Positions 32,641 through 43,162 of a stretch of 64,000 bases of DNA are shown here, one piece after another. The stretch lies in the NCBI GenBank assembly GCA_947069175.1, contig CAMTDV010000013.1, positions 33,617,725-33,681,724 on the forward strand, read 5' to 3'. The DNA is from Scalesia atractyloides. Its lineage: Eukaryota > Streptophyta > Magnoliopsida > Asterales > Asteraceae. Within the stretch, counting starts at the first letter, position 1; every line of letters begins with the position of its first letter. The notes beneath the pieces were generated by a model. It was not told the DNA's origin. It saw only the letters and a list, made by a program, of their open reading frames with translations, and ran no database searches. The position numbers and the translations under genes were made by a program.

Positions 32641-33190
32641 TTACAATTTTATGCATAATAGTTTTGAGGGAACTGATACGTTTGTAATGATAAGGTATGT
32701 ATCATAAAACAAAACTTCAACCATAACGATATTTAAACCTACACGAAACTTTTCATAACCTCCTGGTAATGCTTTTGATCCTTTGCCAAGAATACTTATA
32801 TATAGGAAGTACCAGCGGCGTATCCACCATATTCTTGTCAAATTTTCGATGGCTTTATCAGTAAATCATGATCAGTTCTATGTGACTCTAAAACATAAAC
32901 AACACAACGAACAAAACTTGAGTCTCAATTCTGAAATGATACATGACTAAATGATGACAGTACCTCTCTCGTTGGTTATGATGAAGGGGTCAGTCTATGT
33001 AAAAGTGTGACACAACCCAACTTCTTTAAATGATGAGATTGAGATACGTCGAGATGTATGATGATATGAATGTTAAATCAATGAGTATAGAACAAAACTG
33101 TAATATCAAATCGCATTAAATTCTTGGATACATAATTACCAAATTTTACAACTGGGATACGGAAAGATTGAGATAACATAAAGAAAACAT
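32641..33190 (-). other. Non-coding block replacing protease, RT and RNase H in G2
   Basis: Between the zinc knuckle and the integrase linker, where about 2 kb of pol should lie, there are 550 bases without coding homology. They contain a TATA-bearing hairpin (32,782-32,842) similar to one in the G3 LTR remnant, so part of this block may derive from an LTR. The junction at 33,190/32,640 marks the deletion. Confidence 0.6.
32782..32842 (-). promoter_or_regulatory. Hairpin with conserved TATA-containing loop, copy A
   Basis: TTTGCCAAGAATA (32,782-32,794) pairs with TATTCTTGTCAAA (32,830-32,842) with one mismatch. The 35-nt loop reads, on the minus strand, GTGGATACGCCGCTGG followed by TACTTCCTATATATAAGT; TATATAAG has the form of a TATA box. 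Copy B at 52,013-52,081 has the same loop (32 of 34 bases) but a different stem. Confidence 0.7.
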
Positions 33191-33249
33191 TAAAACTAGA
33201 CGATTGGAGTTGAGTCTTGATTCTTGGCGAGGAAAAACTAGTTGGGTGA

Positions 33250-34607
33250 TTCGTTTGGGCCGTTATTATTTTCAACAGTATTGGCGTTGATGTTATAAGC
33301 TCTTCCTCTTGCAGGTGGTGGAGCTTGGTTAGCTTGATTCACCGGATTTGCTTGAGCTTGGGCATGAATGATGTTCACCAAACGTGGACAAGTGTTTCTA
33401 AAGTGGTTTGGGTCTCAACAGTTGTAACAAGCCCGCATAGGTTGCACCATGGGATAGTTGGGTTGGTAGTATGATTGGCCTAAATGTTGGGTAAGTGGTA
33501 GTAGTAGGGGTTGTTGGGCTTGACCCATTATTTCTTGGTGGGTTTGGGTTGAAGGCTGGTGGCGGTTTGTTCGCTGAGGTATGCGACAGGTTTGAACAGT
33601 ATGACCTGCGCGACCACAGCCGGTGCAATGTTGGCAGGGATGATCAGGAAAATGATGATATTGACAACGGTTGCATTTTGGTAATGGGCCGGAGTATGGC
33701 TTTTTATATGGTGCAGGTGAAGGGGCAACTTGAGTGATGGGTGCAGCAGGGATAGGGAAATTTGCTTGTGTGACAGCAAAGTTTCTTGTGCTTCGATTCC
33801 TTTTACCAGTAAACTTCGAAGAGGAACCAGAAGGGTTTGAAGTTTGAGCCTCAATGGGGGCCTTCTTTTTCTCCTCTTTGAATTTACTGTTTCGAATTCG
33901 ATTCTCGGTCAGTTCAGTCGCTAGTCCATAGCAGCTTCAAGTGTTGCTGGTGAAGTGCTGAGAACTGAATCTTGAATTTTCGAGGGGAGACCTCGAATAT
34001 AGTGTTCAACCAAGCGATACACTGGGGTGAACAAGTTGGGAATCATTTGGTTCAACTCTAGAAACCTTTTGTTGTAGGAAGTATGATCTCCTTCCTTTTG
34101 TTTTAACGAGTGGAATTCATCTTCCAACTTCTTGATTTCGCTTCTTGGACAGAAGCGCCTTGTCATTATTTCCCTTAACTCTTCCCATGTTAAGGCCATA
34201 GCATCTTCGATTCCCCTCTTCCCCTTTTCAGTATTCCACCAGGTGAGAGCTACCCCAAATAGTCTCCCGGTGGCGTATCGAACCTTGCGATCCTCAGGAC
34301 AATCGCAGTTGAGGAAGGTGTTTTCCATTTCCTCAAACCAATGGAGGAGAGCAGTGACACCTTCGGTCCCTTCAAATTTAGGAGGATCACAAGACTTGAA
34401 ATGTTTGTATGAGCACTTGCTGGTAGGAGGGTTGCCGATGTTCTGGTCATGTTGTTGGGGAGGATTAGTGGGATTTGTGGCGAGAGCTTGTTGTACTTGA
34501 ACCACAATGTAAGGAAGTACCGCGGCCATTTGTTTCGCGATTTGTGTGGCCAAGCGTTCGTGAGACCTTCCTGACCTTTTACCCCCTCGATGTTGTCTAG
34601 CCGTCAT
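33250..34607 (-). pseudogene. G2 gag with zinc knuckle
   Basis: The 228-codon frame at 34,607-33,921 begins MTARQHRGGKRSGRSHERLA and contains the gag capsid region: FKSCDPPKFEGTEGVTALLH, WFEEMENTFLNCDCPED, ALTWWNTEKGKRG, TWEELREIMTRRFCPRSE and VEHYIRGLPSKIQ. Shifted frames continue through a Pro/Asn-rich stretch to a zinc-knuckle remnant near 33,420-33,380 (CYNC followed by a stop, then HFRNTCPR). The capsid part is intact, which may allow particle assembly in trans; pol is not. Confidence 0.88.
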
Positions 34608-35404
34608 CTACAGGAACATACATAAGAAGATTGTGAGTTAATGGAGTCTTTTTAGGTGTCATGTGTCTTTAAGAAAATGAAAATAACATAAATATCAATA
34701 ATGCAACCACATCCATAGGATGTCTTGGGTTTACTCATGTTGGGCCTCAAATGTCCCCCATACCTTCACCTGTATAGTCATGTGGGCCCCCATGACTATT
34801 GGCTTGGTAGGATTCACATTAGTATTGGCGATTTAACACTCGCATCACCCGAATGCAAACCACAAAATATGTTTACGATATGTATGGTCGGAATGTGTCC
34901 AGGTGTAGACACAGTGACAACTCAAAGTGGGGTTAGCTCACACGACGTTTAGTATAGCATGCTTTGGCCTAATAGGTACTTCGTACTCTCATCGTTAGTC
35001 CCCAGGTAGGCAAACTGGTCCTTTATTTTGGATTTATACGAATGCCAGCCTAGACAGGACGTTCCGACTACCGGTACTGGTACCCTTCCAGTTACTACAT
35101 GCCCGTCATGAGAACTCACTTTGATGAGATTTGAAAAACACAATAATCATTGTAAAAGCAATCATGAAAATGATGTGGTGTGTGCTTTCATGGATATGAT
35201 ATGTTATGAGAATATGATTCATGATAGGCATTATATGATAATATATACTTATGAACATGCTTGCATAACATTGAATGTAACATTTAACATAAAACATATA
35301 AACATCATGAAATTTGGCATGTAACACACAAAAATCTTAAAAATTTCTAATCAACTATAGTATAGGCTCTAAGGGTCTAATAACCTATCCTATATCCCTA
35401 TAGT
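34608..35404 (-). other. Leader of G2
   Basis: Non-coding sequence between gag and the primer-binding site. The part 35,105-35,340 is AT-rich with repeated ATGATATG-like words. ORFs here have no homology. Confidence 0.6.
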
Positions 35405-35420
35405 CATGGCTCTGATACCA
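35405..35420 (-). other. Primer-binding site of G2
   Basis: The minus strand reads TGGTATCAGAGCCATG, 16 bases complementary to initiator-methionine tRNA, three bases from the LTR. Confidence 0.92.
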
Positions 35421-36580
35421 ATCTGTCACACCCCGACCTGCAGCGGAATAAGAGTCGGGCATAATTGGGTTATCACCAAAGCTCATGATATTTACTAATA
35501 TGTTTCATATTTATTAAAGTCAAAATTTCATTCCCAAATATCCAAACATGTCCATTCAATACAAAGAAAAATAACCAAACAAAACAATTCCAAGCTCTAA
35601 ATCATTTTATTCTTCTAGTCCAATCCTAAGTGTTTCTGGCTGCAGCTGGTTCACCTGTATCATGTGTAAAAATGGGGGTTTTTGGGTCAACATAAGTTGG
35701 CGAGTGAACCTTGTTAGATAAACATTTATTATTGATTTTCTTGTTAGTTTATCAATGAAAAATTGTGCATAATCATAAATGAGCAAATGTAAATAATCAA
35801 ACAGCAGCAATAGCAATCACAACTATAACATACAATAACATATGATAGCATACATTAACATACCAACATCATACAATAAATAACATGAATGAAACTGTGC
35901 GATCAAGGCTCAATCAAGCGGAGCCGATCGTATTGCATGTACTGAAAACGATAAATGTCTGTGCGATCAAGGCTCAATCAAACGGAGCAGATCGTATGTT
36001 GGCACGCCAGGTTCACGCTCATAATGTAATGGGGAACTTGCTCAACGCTCATAATGTAATGGGGAGCGGCGGCCTATGAAATTGCATGTACTGAAAATAA
36101 TAAATTGCATCTAACAATAGCCACACAACAGTTGAAACAAGCTGAATACACATTTGTTCATGATATGATGTATGCACAATGATTTAAATATAATATAAAT
36201 GGCAAGACACATGAGATACCCAAAAACGTGATTAAAACGGGAAATTTGTAAAGATTCACTCACATTGGGTGCGTTTGATTGGAGATGGTGAGATGCGTAC
36301 GAGTTGGAAGAGCGGAACAACGAGAATTAACTAACCTAAATAATAACGGAAAGAATAGTAAAGAGTGGATTTTATTAAGGATTTTAATAGAATTTTTAGA
36401 TATATTTTTACGAGTTTAAGGCTATTTTCTATCTTTAAAAACATTATTTTTAAGTATTTTTAATTGATTTTTAAATTAAATTAAATAAATAAAATATAAA
36501 AATATGTTGACTTTTTGGGTTGACCGTTGACTTTTTGACTTTGACCGTTTGACCAGTTTATTGTGTGACTGAAATGCGCT

Positions 36581-36988
36581 GGGTGAGGCTCGAACCCGAG
36601 ACCTCCCGTTCGCGTGCACGCAGCTCTACCAACTGAGCTACGTGTCTAACCTGAAATAATTCTGTTTTTAATTATATTTATATACTAATTAGATTAATCT
36701 GAAAATCATTTATTTTAAAAAGATTCCACGTAACGACTCGGTGTACTCCACAGTCTCGAACCCGGGACCTGTGGTTTAACGTGACACACAGTCCACCGCT
36801 GGACTGTGTGTCTAACTTGGTTAATATACAACTTTTTATTATACTTAACAACTAACTTGAATTAACCCGGTTCAGTTAGAAAAATAAAACGTTTTTATTA
36901 CACAGAGGGTGCGTGTATCAGGGATCGAACTCGGGACGTATGCGTGTTTTTGTTCGCACACAGTCCACCGCTGGACTGTGTGTCTAAC
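36581..36988 (-). repeat. Three tandem tRNA-like modules in G2 right LTR
   Basis: The counterpart of 29,632-30,039. The first keeps TAGCTCAGTTGGTAGAGC and GGTTCGAGCC exactly. The second has lost one base of the box B stem. In the third, CACACAGTCCA/TGGACTGTGTG forms an 11-bp hairpin with a 4-nt loop. Confidence 0.8.
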
Positions 36989-37786
36989 CCGTTCAAAATA
37001 CCAATTTTAATTATTCTTATATTGTTAGCGCAGTTTATCTTCTTCGTTAGATTTTACAGGTAGTAGATTACACCGTTATATCTTGTTTATTTCGATTGAT
37101 AAACATTGTACAATCTAATATGAAATGGCAGAAACGATAGTTAGAAGTAAACATACCGATGAATGGTTTATTTCAGAATTCCGGCAAGGTGTCGGTCTCT
37201 GTTTTTGTGCACTTCAACTGAACAAGACAATTAACCGTTTTGATTAGCTAATCGTGGAATTGAAGTGATAAACAAACGTTAACAGTGTTTGAATGTCCTT
37301 ACCGATTCACAGATGAAAATAAAGATTTCCAGAACTTTTCCGGCGAACTGGTATTATCCGATAGTAGCGTCTGAATTCGATTTCAAGTGAAAGGTTTGAG
37401 TTGAAATAGCTTAACAATTGTTAGACTACGATGGTATCGAAGGACTTACCGTTTTGAGGAAGAATACGGTTTTCCGGCGAACTTGCAGAAATTTCCGGCG
37501 AGTAAAATAAACTTCTCCGGTGGACTGTAAAGTGTGCGGAAATGTAATTGGAGGTTTGTGGAATGTTTCTGAGTCGCGAGAAGATCTTTGATTGCAGTAA
37601 TTCAGGTTATGAGATATTTTCGGTTATAGAACCCATCATCATCAGAATTGAAGTCAATTCAAGTCTGAATTGATTAGAATCGTCGGTGCATCGGTTATAA
37701 ACCTGAATTCGCGATTATTCAAACGTTTAGACGGTTGAATAGCCGATTTCGGTTTTCAGTTGGCGCAACCGGTTCATCTAGGTTTG

Positions 37787-37920
37787 TATATAAGACTTAT
37801 TTGTTTCCTAGAGTTGACAGAAAACAAACAAGTGGCGGAGTGGTTATGCGTGTGAGTGTTAAATCATTGGAGTTACAACCCGGCTGACCCGGGTTCGAGT
37901 CCCGGCAGCCCCATTTTATT
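37787..37920 (+). repeat. tRNA-Ser/Leu-like module with pol III-type signals, G2 right LTR
   Basis: Here the T-arm is perfect (CCGGG-TTCGAGT-CCCGG), with box B GGTTCGAGTCC, box A GTGGCGGAGTGGTTA at 37,832, TATATAAG at 37,787-37,794 (-45), CAAACAAG at the start and TTTT after CAGCCCCA (37,913). The acceptor stem does not pair, so it is not a working tRNA gene, but all signals for pol III transcription are present. Confidence 0.78.
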
Positions 37921-39379
37921 TTTAATCGTTTTATTTATACTTTTTATCAATTATAACTTTTATGGTTTAGTTTGTTTATTAATTATGTATCATTAAAAAT
38001 TAAAATAAGCATAAATAGGCAACGAACATTTATAACTTGATATTCGATTACAAAATGGAGCGGGTTTGGTAAAACCCGTTTTCGACAAATGTTACACAAA
38101 ACCCTTTCCATTTCATTCATTTTCATACCACCAAACTCAAAGAAACACTCCCATTTCACTCCCAAAACCGGCCAAGCTTCATCATGATCATCTTCCACTT
38201 TTTTAAAACCAAACTCTAGAATTTCAAGCTTGCATGAAGATCTAAGGAACTTGCAAGGATTCGGAGCTCACTTTGGAAGCTTGGAACTCTTGATCAACCT
38301 ATCTTTTTCTTCCTTTAGATCATCCCTAGCCTTATGCTAGTAGTAAGATCTTTAAACCTAATCGTATACTTTATATTTTATAAAAATTTCACAAGATCAT
38401 CATAAAAGATATATAAAAACCCACTTGAAAAACACTAATAAACTATAATAACTAACATAATCATGTTATTTTCTTGATAATTTTGGATGATCTTGAACTT
38501 GTCATAAACTAGTAAACTTGAATCTTATAAAATTATGAATAAAAATATGATCTAAACATATGCATGTTTAGATTAGCAAGATTCATTAACAAAAATAGTC
38601 ATGAACATAATTTCATATATTAAAGATGATCATACAAGTATTAGATCACTAGATAAAAGTTATGATTTAGAAATTTTGTTTAAAAATGATAGTTAAGTTT
38701 CCATTTTAAGAAAGATTAAGATTATAACAAGTTCATGACATTTTGTTAATACATTTATATAATATTTGTGATTGATGATGATTTGAGTTAGTTTAATTAT
38801 TTAAAACTGTTTATAAAAAATGGGAAACTTATACTTTAAAGGAAACTATGGAAAATTTTTATAAAAATTAATCTTGATTAAGATATGATTAAACTAAAGA
38901 TTTGGTGATTAAAAGTGATTAGGAACTTTAATCATGTTTAGATAAAGGATTTGGATGAAAAAGTTAAGAAATTAATTACTTATATCTTCTTAAACTAAAA
39001 ATGAGATAAATGTATATTTTTGATAAAAATATATATTTTTAAACCACCTTATATGTGTACATGTATTTTTGTATAAAATTATATATATTTTGATCATGTT
39101 AAATTGAATACAAAAATATGTAAATTGCTCAAATTATTGATAAAATAATATATATCGGACAATTCGGATAAAATAAAGTATATGGTATAAACGAAACAAA
39201 CGACAAAGACAAAACGAAAAAAAATAGTCGACGTGACCTAACGGTTAAAACGAACGAATCAACCGTTACACTTTATAATTACTAGGATTTATAAAAATTT
39301 AACTTATAACTAATAGTTTTTAAAATAATTTTTATAAGTTATAAACATTTACTAGTAAGTATTTAAAAACTTGGATAAA

Positions 39380-39910
39380 GCCCAACTAAACTAATTAATT
39401 GGACTAAGCCCATTTTTTATAAAATTATATTGGGTTAATTTATTTTTATAAAATATTTGGACTAGCCAATTTACATGGGCTAAGGCCCACTTGTATAAAA
39501 ATCAAACTTTGGGCTAAGCCCACTTTTATAAAAATTTACATGGGCTAAACCCACTTATATAAAAGTTACCTCTAGCCAAGCCCACTTTTATAAAGAAATA
39601 AATTGGGTTAATCATTTCTATAAAAACTAACTTTGGGCTAAAGCCACTTTTATAAAATAAACTTGGGCTAATTCAATTTTTATAAACTATATTGGGCTAG
39701 GCCCAATCTTTCATTTTAACTTGGGCTAGACCACTTTTACAAACCAATTGGGCTTAACTCACTTTAAACAAATTGGGCTAGGCCCACATACAGGAAATAA
39801 ATTGGGCTAGGCCACATACATGAAACAAATTAGGCTAGGCCCACACATAGTAAGAAAATTGGGCTAGGCCCATACTTACAAACGCTTTTGGGCTAAGCCC
39901 ATATGTAATG
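39380..39910. repeat. Minisatellite of GGGCTARGCCCA palindromes, G1 5' LTR
   Basis: About 15 degenerate units of roughly 30-45 bp, each with TTGGGCTAAGCCCACTT or TTGGGCTAGGCCCACAT and an AT-rich spacer such as TTTTATAAAA. The core is an imperfect palindrome holding TGGGCY, the site II word of plant promoters. The array is also in the 3' LTR at 49,960-50,475. Confidence 0.85.
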
Positions 39911-39992
39911 AATTATTAGATTGAGTTATTTACAATTAAAATATGGATTAGGTCCATTTACATATAATCAATCTAAAATATATATATGAAAG

Positions 39993-39994
<2 letters not shown>

Positions 39995-40037
<43 letters not shown>
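39995..40037. repeat. (TA)n microsatellite
   Basis: An uninterrupted AT dinucleotide run, expanded only in the 5' LTR of G1. Confidence 0.95.
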
Positions 40038-40041
<4 letters not shown>

Positions 40042-40975
40042 ATCAACAAAGAAAAACCAACAATTACAAGTATGAAATTCGAGATAAAATACTTGTACGA
40101 AAAACGAAAGATAACCTAGGTGTCTAATAAATTAGAAGACTTGTAGGTCGAGAAACGAACAAAGTATCAAGAATCGAATAAAGATTTGCATGTAACGTAA
40201 ATCAATGAGTTCATGTTTCTCCTTTATTTTAACGTTTTTATGGTTTTTAAACGTCCGGGGATGTATACATGTTACATTTAATATAGCTGGGAAATGAAAA
40301 TATTTAGATCAAATGTGAATAAGGCTCAAGCATTGGGGCCATTAATGAATAACAAGTACCGAGGAACAAGGGGATAGATCTATTGGGTTTGGGCGAGCCC
40401 CACTCTATTACGGCAATAATAACATATCGTATTAGAGTGCTTTTGTGTCCAAAACACGTGTCTCAGACACAATAAATCATCAAGGATTGGTTGCACCTTA
40501 TTCGGCATACAGATTAGTGTCCTTGCAACACACTAATGATCTTACAAGTTTCATTAAGCTATATTAAACGAATTTATTATTTCAAATGTTTTTGAAGATT
40601 CATTTGATACAAAAATTTATAACATGAATTCACCGGCTTTTGTTGTCGCCATTTTCAAAACTAACATGTATTACAGGAAACTAGTTGATGACCTTCGGGG
40701 AAAATCTTGTTCGTATGTTGTGAAGTCAAGACGTTATAATTCATCCAGACTTTTGTTGTTATGTTTTATAAACTTATGTTTTAAGTAATGATGTTATACT
40801 AGTGGTATGTTTTAGAAATAAAAGTTATTATGTGAATTTTATTTAAATAAAAAGTATGGATGAATATTTTGTAATGTATTACGATTGTCGTTTACTTGGT
40901 TGAATGCAATGATTGCCGCTCTGGCCACACCTCATGCACGCTTACGCTACATCGAAAATTGTGGTGTGACAGACC

Positions 40976-40987
40976 TGGTATCAGAGC
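40976..40987 (+). other. Primer-binding site of G1
   Basis: TGGTATCAGAGC, complementary to initiator-methionine tRNA, four bases after the LTR end. Confidence 0.93.
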
Positions 40988-41311
40988 TTCAAATTGTAGT
41001 GAACTAAGATTCTTTCGAGTCTGGTCTACAATTTCAAAATGGTCTTTTTATAAAGTCATAAATTATTTACGAAATTGTAACAAGAGATTTCCCCACGGCA
41101 TGTATACGAAGGTCCACTAGTACTAAACGATAAATCAAACAATAATGCAATGACATTATACGAGATTGTCTTTGAGGATTAGACACGATAACAGTAAGAT
41201 GAATCAGAATGATATATGATATGGCGTGCAATGAAACTGAAATATAATTGCCCAAAATTTTATTATAAGTTGTTCACATATATGAGTCGTACGAATTATT
41301 TTGCCAGCAAC

Positions 41312-42501
41312 ATGTCTTCCAACTCCGACACCGATTCCACGGGTTATGCTTCAAACGCTGATTACATACCGTTAGATAATCCTGCTCAACCTGTTATCAT
41401 CATTATCATCTCCGATGACGAGCTTTCGGATGATGAGTGGATGAACATCGATTTCCAGTCATTTGCCTTACCTGAGCCTGACCATGCCGATATTCCTTTA
41501 GAGGATGATGTATTGGAAGTACCTCATTTTCATGAGATGGTCATATTCAGTCACTATGAGGGTGAACATGTCGTTGCTTATGTCGCCATACCACTTAAAG
41601 TGGTAGATCCTTTTGATGATATTGTCGATGAGGACGGACACCCTGTACCTCCTATTGTTGATGTTGAGGATGATGTCATTCCAGTTATACATGTTGAGCA
41701 TGTTGACGATGACCTTGGCATTGGTGAGGATTTTGACATTGACATGTTAGAGGTAGCCCAGCCAGAGGCTACAGTTATTGACATTACATCGTTTGCACCT
41801 TCCACACCTCTGACCCTATCACCTATGCCTTCACCAGATTCCACTTTACAACCATCTTCAGATATCTTACCTACACATATTGATACTGTTTAACCAGACA
41901 CATTCTACACCGATCATTTATCTGAGTCTGCACCACCATTGCATCCTTTAGGGGATATCACACACCACACTTATCACCTGATACATCACCCTTCTGTTGG
42001 ACCATCCCGTTATACTCTTGGTAGTACTTCTCAGTTCGCTGATCATGTATCTTCTTATCCTTTTGCTGGATCTATTTCTACTACCGTTACACCGACATTC
42101 AGTTCTTACCCAGACCTGTTTGCTGCAGGGCCGTCACATGTTCCATACAGTCAGTCTATGACTGAGTATCCTCCTTTTATTCCGATTCCACTGCTAGAGA
42201 TCTGTCCCATCCCCCACCTCATATGTATAGTACTGTCACATACCCTTCACCTTACTTTACTGTTTCATATGACCAGCCACCTCTAGGCATGAGCCCATCC
42301 GACCGGTATCACCCGAGCCATTTGCCACTCACCACCACTGAGTACAGACTCACATCTACTGAGATACAGCTCGGTATTCTGTTTCGACGATTTCATGAGC
42401 TTAATGCTCAACTCACTGCTATTCGAGCATCACAGAATGCTCCATCATCATCTCAACCACCACTACCCACATCATCACCTCCACCACCACCATCCCGTTA
42501 G
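41312..42501 (+). pseudogene. Acidic extra ORF between primer site and gag of G1
   Basis: Starts MSSNSDTDSTGYASNADYIP and stays open to a TAA at 41,891-41,893. The same frame continues to about 42,210, then a frameshift leads into a segment with TTTEYRLTSTEIQLGILFRR and FHELNAQLTAIRASQNA, ending in a Pro-rich tail at 42,501. The first half is very rich in Asp and Glu, the middle in Pro, Ser and Tyr, and the end has a short predicted helix. It is not gag, which begins anew at 43,163. I know similar acidic ORFs from composite-family chromoviruses, but no function is established. One stop and one frameshift make this copy defective. Confidence 0.65.
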
Positions 42502-42886
42502 CACCATCAATTGCATCATCCCATGCCACCTCTTCATCATTTGAGAGGCGCATTAGAGCCATCGAGGAGGAGATGGCATACTTCTGCAGTGTGATCCGCG
42601 CATCTGCACCCCCACCCCCACGGTTTGTTTAGTTTGGTATGTAATTAGGTTTTGTAGGTAGTACCCGTGTCAAGTTAGTTGAAGATTGAAGGAAATTCTG
42701 AAGATATATATATATATATATATATATATGTGTATATATATATATATAAGTCAACTTGAAGACTCAGAAGAAACAATGCGAAGAAAATATCTACTTTTGT
42801 TTATATATTGTATAAACTTGTATGTCGGAGTGATGAAACTCCGAATTATATTTTTATACTTCACAAAATGATGTAACAAGTTGACA

Positions 42887-42946
<60 letters not shown>

Positions 42947-43162
42947 AAAGTTGATTATCCTTCTTTTATCATGCATTGTTGATTATTCATTATATTTGTG
43001 TCATGATGATATTTGTATGAATATCTCACGTGAGAGATGATTCGATTTATTTGACCTATATATATTCTATTAGATATATTTTATTCTATTTGATCCATGA
43101 ATGACAATATTTATCTGAAATATTTGTCTAAGTCATTCTATATGATTTTTTATATGAAGATC
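42502..43162. other. AT-rich spacer between acidic ORF and gag of G1
   Basis: Holds three (TA)n-type runs (about 42,703-42,729, 42,732-42,748 and 42,893-42,943). No coding sequence seen apart from the end of the preceding frame near 42,600. Confidence 0.8.

Larger units (their letters stand above)
28474..38096 (-). mobile_element. Gypsy element G2, minus strand, internally deleted, nested in G1
   Basis: Two LTRs of 2,679 and 2,673 bp (28,474-31,152 and 35,424-38,096) enclose a 4.27-kb interior. The duplication CAAAA flanks it (28,469-28,473 and 38,097-38,101), and the empty site is visible in the G1 3' LTR (CTAATCAAAACC near 48,650). The interior has a primer-binding site next to the right LTR, gag, a zinc knuckle, then integrase with a chromodomain-like tail and a purine tract next to the left LTR. 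Protease, reverse transcriptase and RNase H are absent. It is therefore non-autonomous in its present form. Confidence 0.93.
35424..38096 (-). mobile_element. G2 right LTR (5' LTR)
   Basis: Same content and order as the left LTR, with the tRNA-like modules at 36,581-36,648, 36,748-36,813, 36,910-36,988 (minus) and 37,832-37,913 (plus). Differences from the left copy are few per kilobase, so the insertion is recent compared with G3 and G1. Confidence 0.93.
38102..40971 (+). mobile_element. G1 5' LTR, second part
   Basis: Collinear with 48,653-51,518. It contains the array of GGGCTAAGCCCA words (39,380-39,910) and a (TA)n run at 39,995-40,037 that is absent from the 3' LTR. It ends GGTGTGACA next to the primer-binding site. 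Confidence 0.92.

Noticed and set aside
37832..37913. Functional tRNA-Ser gene
   Set aside because: The T-arm is perfect but the 5' side cannot pair with CAGCCCC and the D stem is not formed.
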